The notes below the pieces were generated by a model that was given only the letters and a program-made list of their open reading frames with translations, was not told the origin of the DNA and made no database searches. Below are positions 7,123 through 13,117 of a DNA stretch of 64,000 bases, piece by piece. The position numbers and the translations under genes were made by a program. This DNA comes from an uncultured Eubacterium sp. (GTDB lineage Bacteria; Bacillota; Clostridia; Oscillospirales; Acutalibacteraceae), in assembly GCA_910577195.1 (NCBI GenBank), contig CAJTLP010000007.1, positions 1 to 64,000 on the forward strand. Direction: 5' to 3'. The number at the start of each line of letters is the position of its first letter. The first letter of the stretch is position 1.

Positions 7123-9421
7123 ATTTTTTGACGGCGGAATGGGAAGTATGCTGAATCTGTCAGCAGGTGAACTCCCTGAAAAACTTAATATTAATGAACC
7201 GGAAAGAGTGTTTGCGGTGCACAAGGGCTATGCTGATGCAGGTGCGGATTTTATCACCGCAAATACTTTTGGTGCAAATTCGCTGAAATACGATAATGTT
7301 CCTGAGCTTGTTAAAGCGGCTGTGGAGCTTGCAAAAAAGGCGGGCAAAAAGGTTGCACTGGATATCGGACCTACAGGTAAGCTGCTGAAGCCTATGGGTG
7401 ACCTTGATTTTGAAAGAGCAGTTGAGCTTTTTTCTGAGGTTATTGAGGCAGGTAAAGACGGCGCGGATGTTGTAATTATTGAAACAATGAGCGACAGCTA
7501 TGAGCTCAAGGCGGCCGTTCTGGCTGCTAAGGAGCATTGTGACCTGCCTGTTATTGCATCTATGATATATGACGAAAACGGCAGGCTTTTAACAGGCGGA
7601 GATATGAGGTCAGCCTGTGCAATGCTGGAGGGACTTGGAGCAGATGCAGTCGGTATTAACTGCGGTTTAGGGCCTAAGCAGATGATCGAGCTGGTTAAGG
7701 AAATGAGAGAGAATACCTCTTTGCCGATTATCGTTATGCCGAATGCAGGTCTTCCTGAATCTGTAGACGGAAAAACGGTATATAATGTATCACCTCAGGA
7801 GTTTGCTGAGGATATGCTGACTATAGCAAAGCAGGGCGTATCTTATCTCGGTGGCTGCTGCGGTACAACACCTGAGCATATCAGGGCTATGATTGAGCTT
7901 TGCAAAAATATTCCGGACAGTATTCCTGAAAAGAAAACAGATACAGTTGTATCCTCTTATTCCACAGCAGTTACAATAGGTGAAAAGCCTGTAGTAATCG
8001 GTGAGAGAATTAACCCCACAGGAAAAAAGCTGTTTAAGGAAGCTTTGAGGAATAATGATATAGATTATGTTATAAAAGAGGGACTTTCACAGCAGGAGCA
8101 CGGAGCGCATATTTTGGATGTCAATGTTGGCTTGCCTGAAATTGATGAGGTGAAAATGCTCAGTGATGCGGTATATAATCTGCAGAGCGTTCTTCCGTTA
8201 CCGCTTCAGCTTGATTCATCAGATCCTCAGGCACTGGAAAAGGCAATGCGTATTTATAACGGCAAGCCCATGGTGAATTCTGTTAACGGCAAGCAGTCCT
8301 CTATGAAAGAAATCTTTCCTCTTGTTAAAAAATACGGCGGTGTAGTTGTCTGCCTTTGTCTTGATGAAAACGGTATTCCTGAAACTGCACAGGGCAGAAT
8401 TGATATTGCAAAGAAAATCATCAATACAGCACAGGAGTATGGCATTGATAAAAAGGATTTGGTTGTCGATGCACTTACAATGACAATCTCTACGAATAAA
8501 GATAATGCCATAGAAACGCTCAAAGCTGTAAAATATATCAGAAATGAGCTTGGTGTAGGCACGGTTTTAGGTGTATCCAATATCAGCTTTGGTTTGCCTA
8601 AGCGTGAGGCAATCAATACTGCATTCTTCACGCTTGCACTTGAAAACGGACTTTCGGCAGGAATTATCAATCCTCTCAGTGAGTCTATGATGAATGCATA
8701 TTATTCTTATAATGCACTTATGGGATATGATGATAATTGTGCAGAGTATATTGAATCGGTTACATTATCGCAGACTGCTGTTTCCTCAACCTCAAGTATG
8801 GACCTTAAAACCGCAATTATCAAGGGAATGAAGGAGGATGCAGGCTCCTGTGCCAAAGAGCTTTTGAAGGATACTCAGCCCCTTGATATCATAAATGAAT
8901 ATATTATTCCTGCACTTGATGTTGTAGGTGACGGATTTGAGAAAAATAAAATCTTCCTCCCTCAGCTTCTTATGAGTGCAGACTCAGCGAAAGAGGCTTT
9001 CAACGTAATAAGGGAATACCTTGTTTTGTCAGGACAGGAAAAGAAAAGTGAAAATAAAATTGTTATCGCTACCGTTGAGGGGGATATCCACGATATTGGC
9101 AAGAATATCGTCAAGGTGCTCTTATCGAATTACGGCTTTGATGTGATTGATTTAGGCAAGGATGTAAAGTGTGAAAAGGTGCTTGAGGAAACAATCAAAA
9201 ATGATTGTAAGCTTGTTGCACTTTCTGCACTGATGACCACGACGGTTACCAATATGGAAAAAACGATTAAGCTTGTTCACGAAAATACCGATGCTAAGGT
9301 GCTTGTGGGCGGCGCAGTTTTGACGAAATCATATGCAAAAATGATAGACGCCGACTATTATGCCAAAGATGCAATGGAGAGTGTAAGGATTGCCAAGTCC
9401 TTCTTCGGAGGTGAGGAGTAA
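7115..9421 (+). CDS. metH: Cobalamin-dependent methionine synthase, core without activation domain
   Basis: About 768 residues. The homocysteine-binding domain (about 1-290) has the zinc cysteines in GINCGLGP and GGCCGTTPEH. The pterin-binding domain (about 300-560) starts at VVIGERINPTGKK. The cap and B12-binding domains (about 570-768) carry the cobalt-ligand motif GDIHDIGKN, then LSNYGFDVIDLGKDV and a late GGAVLT. The protein ends there, lacking the C-terminal reactivation domain, which the preceding gene supplies. ATG at 7115 (MIKFFDGGMG) is preferred to the TTG two codons upstream; it overlaps the upstream stop. It transfers the methyl group of methyl-THF to homocysteine. Confidence 0.94.
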   Translation: MIKFFDGGMGSMLNLSAGELPEKLNINEPERVFAVHKGYADAGADFITANTFGANSLKYDNVPELVKAAVELAKKAGKKVALDIGPTGKLLKPMGDLDFERAVELFSEVIEAGKDGADVVIIETMSDSYELKAAVLAAKEHCDLPVIASMIYDENGRLLTGGDMRSACAMLEGLGADAVGINCGLGPKQMIELVKEMRENTSLPIIVMPNAGLPESVDGKTVYNVSPQEFAEDMLTIAKQGVSYLGGCCGTTPEHIRAMIELCKNIPDSIPEKKTDTVVSSYSTAVTIGEKPVVIGERINPTGKKLFKEALRNNDIDYVIKEGLSQQEHGAHILDVNVGLPEIDEVKMLSDAVYNLQSVLPLPLQLDSSDPQALEKAMRIYNGKPMVNSVNGKQSSMKEIFPLVKKYGGVVVCLCLDENGIPETAQGRIDIAKKIINTAQEYGIDKKDLVVDALTMTISTNKDNAIETLKAVKYIRNELGVGTVLGVSNISFGLPKREAINTAFFTLALENGLSAGIINPLSESMMNAYYSYNALMGYDDNCAEYIESVTLSQTAVSSTSSMDLKTAIIKGMKEDAGSCAKELLKDTQPLDIINEYIIPALDVVGDGFEKNKIFLPQLLMSADSAKEAFNVIREYLVLSGQEKKSENKIVIATVEGDIHDIGKNIVKVLLSNYGFDVIDLGKDVKCEKVLEETIKNDCKLVALSALMTTTVTNMEKTIKLVHENTDAKVLVGGAVLTKSYAKMIDADYYAKDAMESVRIAKSFFGGEE

Positions 9422-9816
9422 TGATGATTTCAACAAAGGGCAGGTATGCTCTTATGATAATGACCTACCTTGCTGAACATCAGGCAGACGGACCTGTATC
9501 ATTAAAGGATATTGCCGAGAATAATGATATGGGTATTAAATATCTTGAAATCATTGTTGCGTCACTGAATAAGGCCGGACTGGTTGACAGTATCAGAGGA
9601 AAAAACGGCGGTTACAGACTTAACAAAAAGACAGATGAATATTCGCTTTTATCCATTCTTCAGGTCGCAGAGGGCAGTCTTGCTCCGGTTGCTTGTGTAA
9701 AGGAGGAGGGCTTCTGTACCAATGCACCTAACTGTAAAACACATAAAATGTGGAAAGAACTGGATGATTTAATAGAGAATTATCTTGCCTCTAAGACTTT
9801 AAAAGATATATTATAA
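9421..9816 (+). CDS. Rrf2-family regulator with candidate Fe-S cysteines
   Basis: A 131-residue winged-helix regulator of the IscR/CymR/NsrR group: STKGRYALMIMTYLAEH, the recognition helix around SLKDIAENNDMGIKYLE, and the wing GKNGGYRL. Three cysteines (Cys92, Cys99, Cys105; CVKEEGFCTNAPNC) match the spacing of the IscR [2Fe-2S] ligands closely, which CymR lacks. Its ATG overlaps the metH stop by one base (TAATG). It may regulate the operon or sulfur/iron-sulfur genes in response to redox state; the target is inferred, not shown. A terminator follows. Confidence 0.88.
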   Translation: MMISTKGRYALMIMTYLAEHQADGPVSLKDIAENNDMGIKYLEIIVASLNKAGLVDSIRGKNGGYRLNKKTDEYSLLSILQVAEGSLAPVACVKEEGFCTNAPNCKTHKMWKELDDLIENYLASKTLKDIL

Positions 9817-9822
9817 ATGTTA

Positions 9823-9852
9823 AACACCACGCAAACAGTGCGTGGTGTTGTG
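9823..9852 (+). terminator. Terminator of the met operon
   Basis: AACACCACGC (9823-9832) pairs with GCGTGGTGTT (9840-9849). The stem is strong; the following T content is modest (TGTGCTTTG). Confidence 0.7.
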
Positions 9853-9904
9853 CTTTGTTATATATAAAATGTATTTATATATTATATTAATTTACAAAAA
9901 AATA

Positions 9905-9950
9905 ATCCGATTAATAATAAAAGCCGCGAAATTGCTACATTTCACGGCTT
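9905..9950 (-). terminator. Native terminator of the split tRNA-Arg gene
   Basis: On the minus strand AAGCCGTGAAAT (9950-9939) pairs with ATTTCGCGGCTT (9932-9921) and is followed by TTTTATTATTAAT. It lies immediately 3' of the displaced tRNA 3' half, so it originally ended the intact tRNA transcript. Confidence 0.8.
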
Positions 9951-9997
9951 TGGTACGCTGGAAGGGATTCGAACCCCCGACCTTCTGGTTCGTAGCC
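9951..9997 (-). pseudogene. 3' half of a split tRNA-Arg(ACG) gene (attL side)
   Basis: The minus strand reads from the anticodon loop (anticodon complement at 9991-9993) through the T-arm (GGGGGTTCGAATCCC) to CCAGCGTACCA. Beyond 9997 the match to tRNA ends abruptly. The acceptor strand CCAGCGT pairs with GCGCTGG of the 5' half at 12536-12577, not with the intact copy's GCGCCGG. Joining the two halves across TGGTTCGTAGCC rebuilds a complete 77-nt tRNA-Arg. Confidence 0.88.
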
Positions 9998-10119
9998 GTA
10001 CCGATAAATCTCTTTTACACCGTTTTAAGCCAAATTTAACACTATTCTCTCCATTAATTACACCCGATTATTCCATTATTTCCATGTATTACAGAAAAAA
10101 TGTGGGCGTTGAATGGTCG

Positions 10120-10148
10120 TTGGATTAATTCGGTTGTCCAAATATAGA
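10120..10148 (+). promoter_or_regulatory. Candidate promoter for the ADP-ribosyltransferase gene
   Basis: TTGGAT (10120-10125), 17-base spacer, TATAGA (10143-10148). The transcript would begin near 10155 and pass through the terminator-like hairpin at 10215-10247 before the coding region. Confidence 0.45.
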
Positions 10149-10214
10149 AAAAGTAATGAGAGAAAACTATCCAACAACATTATACCATATTTTTATAAAA
10201 ATGCAAATAAGTAC

Positions 10215-10247
10215 AACAGATAGAAATTTCTATCTGTTATTTTTTTT
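10215..10247 (+). terminator. Perfect palindrome plus T8 in the leader of the ADP-ribosyltransferase gene
   Basis: AACAGATAGAAA (10215-10226) is followed directly by its reverse complement TTTCTATCTGTT (10227-10238), then A and eight T. It ends 25 bases before the ATG at 10273 and just before its ribosome site. It would act as a terminator or attenuator in the leader, or as an operator. Confidence 0.75.
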
Positions 10248-10272
10248 GCAATTTTTTAGAAAGGAGAACATC

Positions 10273-11007
10273 ATGAAAAAAGAAACTGATTTGGATTTCA
10301 TCAAATCAACAGCAAGAACCTTTTTATATCTTGATATAAATGAATCGCCCTATGGTGCGGCCTTGGTTCAGCATCCGTTTACTAATTCAGGAATAGTGTG
10401 TCTGCAAAATGATGAAGGACATGAATTTGTAAATCTATTGGAAGATGACAATGCTTTGGTTCGTTGGCGAGATATAATGAAAGATAGAATTCAGGGGTGC
10501 GAAAATGTATATCAGTTATATCTGCTTGTTAATAAACCATACCGAATTGCTTTTTTGAAATACACTGTTGACTTTATGTCAAGGGATGATATGTCGCAGA
10601 TACTTGCTGATATATGGATAAGCACAGAATCACCAAATCTCGATCCCAATATGAGTAAATCAAAATTAGTGTCATTATTTAAGAAAGCAAATCCAAATGA
10701 ATTAATGAATGAAGATGAACTCAAAGTGTTCAACGAATTTGAAGAAACAGTCACCATTTATCGTGGTGTTACTTCATATAACGCAAAAAATATAAAGGCT
10801 TTGTCTTGGACTTTGGATTTTGATAAGGCAGAATGGTTTGCAAATCGATTCGGGGAAGATGGAACAGTGTATGAAGCTGAAATAGAAAAGTCTCATATCC
10901 TTGCTTACTTCAGCAGAAGAAGTGAGTCAGAAGTAATTGTTGATCCAAAATATTTAATTGACATAGAGGAATCTCAATCGCAGGGTAGCGGTATAAGAAT
11001 GATATAA
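10273..11007 (+). CDS. Putative ADP-ribosyltransferase (R-S-E type), island cargo
   Basis: A 244-residue cytosolic protein without signal peptide. The last 85 residues carry an arginine-specific/C3-like ART pattern: TIYRGV (Arg164), LSWTLDFDKAEWFANRF (Ser178) and RRSESEVIV with the ExE pair Glu218/Glu220. The N-terminal 155 residues are helical and unassigned. The start was chosen for AAAGGAG at 10258 before the ATG at 10273; longer in-frame starts lie across the leader hairpin. The small gene 17 bases downstream is likely co-transcribed. ART proteins on islands often act as toxins or phage-defence effectors; the target here is unknown. The fold call is from motifs only. Confidence 0.62.
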   Translation: MKKETDLDFIKSTARTFLYLDINESPYGAALVQHPFTNSGIVCLQNDEGHEFVNLLEDDNALVRWRDIMKDRIQGCENVYQLYLLVNKPYRIAFLKYTVDFMSRDDMSQILADIWISTESPNLDPNMSKSKLVSLFKKANPNELMNEDELKVFNEFEETVTIYRGVTSYNAKNIKALSWTLDFDKAEWFANRFGEDGTVYEAEIEKSHILAYFSRRSESEVIVDPKYLIDIEESQSQGSGIRMI

Positions 11008-11023
11008 AATAAAGGAGTTACAA

Positions 11024-11374
11024 ATGAACGATAAAACAGTTTATTCTATGGATGAAATGATGGTGATTGGATTTGATCCTTTACCATACAAAATGATGGA
11101 ACAAGAAGGAGAATTCAAAGCAACACTTGATTTTAAGCGTTGGGGAAAAAAGCAGAACTTGGTTGCATATTTTTCTGTTGAAGAAATAGGAAAGATTGTT
11201 GCTTCAACCTTTTGGAACAGAGAGTATCTGAATTTAAAAGAAATACCGATAGGCAGCAAATTAATTATTACTTTCAGCAGAAAAGGAAAAACAGGCAATT
11301 ATTTAAGAAAACTTCAAGTGCTTGATTTTGAAGGCAATATAAAAGAAACATATAATAGGATTTCTTCTGTCTGA
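11024..11374 (+). CDS. Small protein of unknown function, partner of the ART gene
   Basis: 116 residues with no family I recognise. It is mixed alpha/beta with a basic middle part (FSRKGKTGNYLRKLQVLDF) and has no signal peptide or membrane segment. AAAGGAG precedes the ATG and the gene starts 17 bases after the ART stop, suggesting one transcript and perhaps an antitoxin or immunity role; this is inference. The final ten or so codons run antisense into the end of an ATPase-type gene fragment, so the original C-terminus may have been replaced when the island rearranged. Confidence 0.55.
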   Translation: MNDKTVYSMDEMMVIGFDPLPYKMMEQEGEFKATLDFKRWGKKQNLVAYFSVEEIGKIVASTFWNREYLNLKEIPIGSKLIITFSRKGKTGNYLRKLQVLDFEGNIKETYNRISSV

Positions 11375-11700
11375 TTTAATATGAGATATATCTTGATCCT
11401 GAATATTAACTCCGCCAAACATTCCGCCTGGTGAGGTAATCTCCAATCTGTCATCAAACATGTCAATATGAACTTCACTGCCCATAGCTAAATAATCTCT
11501 ATGGATTAACGCATTGACCAATGCCTCAGTAATTGCTCGTTCAGCATAATCAGGTTTATCAATTCGCACAGTTGCTTCCTTTACAAAGCGAACCTTTGAA
11601 TTGTTTTTTATAAAATCATTTGCGTTTTGTAATAAATAGATTATTGTGTTTAGTTCTAAAATGCAAATGAATTGAATAGTCCAATTTCTATTATTTAAAA
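11354..11700 (-). pseudogene. Fragment of an ATP-binding (HATPase_c_4/AlbA-like) transcriptional regulator
   Basis: The minus strand encodes, without a proper start, a segment reading LNTIIYLLQNANDFI, then VRIDKPDYAERAITEALVNA, LIHRDY, and EVHIDMFDDRLEITSPGGM, ending near HIKSDRRNPII. This is the central-to-C-terminal HATPase-type domain of the RecG-like/DUF-type regulators common in Firmicutes, which in full exceed 400 residues. The DNA-binding N-terminus and the C-terminal winged helix are missing. The frame breaks at about 11354, where it meets the 3' end of the preceding plus-strand gene. It is a relic and not functional. Confidence 0.7.
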
Positions 11701-11736
11701 TATTAGGGTTGATTTAGATGAGTTTATAAACTTATA

Positions 11737-12093
11737 TTGAAATTGAAAAATATTATTCCTAACAATGGATATTATAGAGGAGTAAAGGGAATGAATCCTT
11801 TAACGAAAGAACAAAGCAACCGCTTACTTGAAGAAGCCTTCAATAGCGGTTGCTTTGAATTTTATTACCTTGAATTAACAACAGGATTAAGGCTTGGCGA
11901 AATCCTTGCATTAGAGTGGGATGATTTAGATATCAATAAAAGGACACTCACAATCAACAAACAGGTTCAGAGAATTAACAGTGTATTGCAAACCGAAACA
12001 CCTAAGACAAAAAACTCAATCAGAACGATAGCTGCGTTTGAGATCGGATACTCGACAGTGATGAATGCACAGTGTGGTCTTAAAGAAGCATAA
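11737..12093 (+). pseudogene. Truncated tyrosine integrase
   Basis: A 118-residue remnant. NPLTKEQSNRLLEEAF and ELTTGLRLGEILALEWDDLD match the start of the catalytic domain of Tn916-type integrases, including the first catalytic Arg, and TETPKTKNSIRTI matches the strand carrying the Lys. After that the sequence diverges (AAFEIGYSTVMNAQ) and stops. The core-binding domain and the HxxR, His and Tyr motifs are missing, so it cannot be active. It lies beside the tRNA end of the island, where an integrase is expected. A 13-bp perfect inverted repeat lies inside it. Confidence 0.8.
11812..11857. repeat. 13-bp inverted repeat inside the integrase remnant
   Basis: CAAAGCAACCGCT (11812-11824) and AGCGGTTGCTTTG (11845-11857) with a 20-base loop, followed by an AT-rich run. 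It is perfect and too long to be likely by chance in coding sequence. Confidence 0.6.
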
Positions 12094-12408
12094 CAATTAA
12101 TGTAATAATATATATATATAATAAGGAAAGCCGTTACAAAATTAATGTAACGGCTAAAATCTTATTTGAAAATATGTGGTCGTTATTGTGGTCAAAAATA
12201 CTTTGAAGCAAAAATATACAGATATTAAAGATTTTATACATTTCTTAAAATAAGCAATATAAAACATATATTATATAGAGAATGGGAGCGTTTATTGTGG
12301 TCAAAATGAAAAATAAGTGGTCGTTAAAAATGACGATTTTAACTTAGTTTATGACAATAAAAAATCCTTGAAATGCCGTAATATCAACGGTTTCAAGGAT
12401 TTTATATG
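12094..12408. other. Gene-free island end with hairpin and paired direct repeats
   Basis: There is no gene here. A hairpin AGCCGTTAC (12129-12137)/GTAACGGCT (12147-12155) follows the integrase remnant. ATTGTGGTCAAAA occurs at 12185-12197 and 12294-12306, and GTGGTCGTTA at 12176-12185 and 12317-12326. Such paired words near an attachment site resemble arm-type integrase-binding sites. Confidence 0.5.
12357..12403 (-). terminator. Terminator of the complete tRNA-Arg
   Basis: The minus strand reads AAAATCCTTGAAACCGT, a short loop, ACGGCATTTCAAGGATTTT, then a TTATT tract. It lies just downstream of the CCA end of the intact tRNA. Confidence 0.75.
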
Positions 12409-12485
12409 TGGTACGCCGGAAGGGATTCGAACCCCCGACCTTCTGGTTCGTAGCCAGACACTCTATCCAACTGAGCTACCGGCGC
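12409..12485 (-). tRNA. tRNA-Arg(ACG), complete, island-borne replacement copy
   Basis: A 77-nt gene with encoded CCA. The acceptor strands GCGCCGG and CCGGCGT pair with a G1-U72 wobble. The D-arm GCTCAGTTGGATAGAGT, the anticodon stem TCTGG/CCAGA around CTACGAA (anticodon ACG, 12449-12451) and the T-arm with GGTTCGAATCC are all regular. It lies inside the island, 50 bases downstream of and in the same direction as the orphan 5' half of the original tRNA, so the original promoter at 12629-12657 can transcribe it. It probably replaces the function of the split gene. Confidence 0.95.
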
Positions 12486-12535
12486 GTAACACCTTATTAA
12501 GTTTTAAATATGCGCTTTATACAAAAATGACTGAT

Positions 12536-12577
12536 TGGTTCGTAGCCAGACACTCTATCCAACTGAGCTACCAGCGC
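12536..12577 (-). pseudogene. 5' half of a split tRNA-Arg(ACG) gene (attR side)
   Basis: The minus strand reads GCGCTGGTAGCTCAGTTGG and onward through the anticodon loop to GGCTACGAACCA, then departs from tRNA sequence. Its acceptor strand pairs perfectly (plus one G-U) with the 3' half at 9951-9997. It keeps the original promoter but cannot form a tRNA by itself. Confidence 0.88.
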
Positions 12578-12628
12578 ATATGCCGATTTGTCCGCTGAAA
12601 AACAGATAAATCGTTTTTGTGCTTAGAT

Positions 12629-12657
12629 ACTATAACACATCAAAATAAAAAATGCAA
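12629..12657 (-). promoter_or_regulatory. Promoter of the tRNA-Arg locus
   Basis: TTGCAT (12657-12652), 17 bases, TATAGT (12634-12629) on the minus strand, about 45 bases before the tRNA 5' half. It would drive the broken half and then the intact copy in one transcript. Confidence 0.7.
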
Positions 12658-12672
12658 TACTTTTTTTAATAA

Positions 12673-13107
12673 TTATTTTGGATTGTCGGAAAGATATTTT
12701 TCAAGTATGTCTGCAGCTATGGCAACAATTTCAGGGCAGGGACGCTTTTTGTAATACTGCTGTGTTCTTTCCTCAGGAACAGGTGAACAGGTGCTGTCTG
12801 CGGACAGACCTAAAAGCTCTCTGCAGACGATTGCCCCATTTTGCTTTCTGAATTCATTTGCAACATCCTGAATTCTTTTATAAATACTGCCTTTGTCTTC
12901 GTTATAAACAGCGGAGATAACAAAGGTCATCCCGGATACTGCACCGCATACCTCTCTCATTCTGCCGACACCGCCGCCGAATCCTATGGTGAGTCTTTTG
13001 GTAAGTTCTTCATCCAGCCCTGTCTCTTCACAGAAAGCAGCTGCTACTGCCTGTGAACAGTTACAGCCGGACATAAACAGACTTTTTGCTTTATCACCTT
13101 TACTCAT
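12673..13107 (-). CDS. C_GCAxxG_C_C family (putative redox) protein
   Basis: A 144-residue member of the C_GCAxxG_C_C family, thought to be redox-active or metal-binding but without a settled function. It shows CNCSQAVAAAFCEETGL, the EVCGAVSGM motif, then REL and a spaced Cys (STCSPVP, RPCPEIV). ATG at 13107 with GAGGGGAAG upstream is preferred to an in-frame GTG at 13125 that overlaps the preceding gene. It follows the zinc-ribbon membrane protein closely and is probably co-transcribed with it. Confidence 0.85.
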   Translation of the reverse strand: MSKGDKAKSLFMSGCNCSQAVAAAFCEETGLDEELTKRLTIGFGGGVGRMREVCGAVSGMTFVISAVYNEDKGSIYKRIQDVANEFRKQNGAIVCRELLGLSADSTCSPVPEERTQQYYKKRPCPEIVAIAADILEKYLSDNPK

Positions 13108-13117
13108 TTTCTTCCCC

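Larger units (their letters stand above)
9853..10119. other. Gene-free stretch: AT-rich spacer, tRNA terminator, tRNA 3' fragment, island left end
   Basis: No coding gene is visible. The stretch holds an AT-rich spacer (9853-9905), the terminator of the split tRNA-Arg (9905-9950), the tRNA 3' fragment (9951-9997) and the left end of the island, with TGTGGGCGTT and TGGTCGTTG words (10101-10122) resembling those at the island's right end. Confidence 0.6.
9986..12547. mobile_element. Decayed genomic island inserted in tRNA-Arg(ACG)
   Basis: The 12-bp core TGGTTCGTAGCC occurs at both junctions (9986-9997 and 12536-12547), each time at the edge of a tRNA-Arg half. Between them lie a putative ADP-ribosyltransferase, a small unknown gene, an ATPase-type regulator fragment, a truncated integrase and a complete tRNA-Arg. 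Core repeats, an integrase remnant and repeat words near both ends fit integrase-mediated insertion followed by decay. With its integrase broken, the island is probably no longer mobile on its own. Confidence 0.82.

Noticed and set aside
9842..10039. Plus-strand frame of 65 codons across the tRNA 3' fragment
   Set aside because: It overlaps the met terminator, the tRNA terminator and the tRNA half. The protein-like text GFEPPTFW arises from the T-arm in antisense, a common artefact.
12409..12577. Two tandem tRNA-Arg genes
   Set aside because: The second unit stops after the anticodon arm and lacks T-arm and acceptor 3' strand. Its missing half is found at 9951-9997, so this is a split gene, not a tandem pair.
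12317..12598. Plus-strand frame of 93 codons across the intact tRNA-Arg
   Set aside because: It is an antisense artefact of the tRNA sequence (GIRTPDLLVRSQTLYPTELP is a well-known false protein motif).
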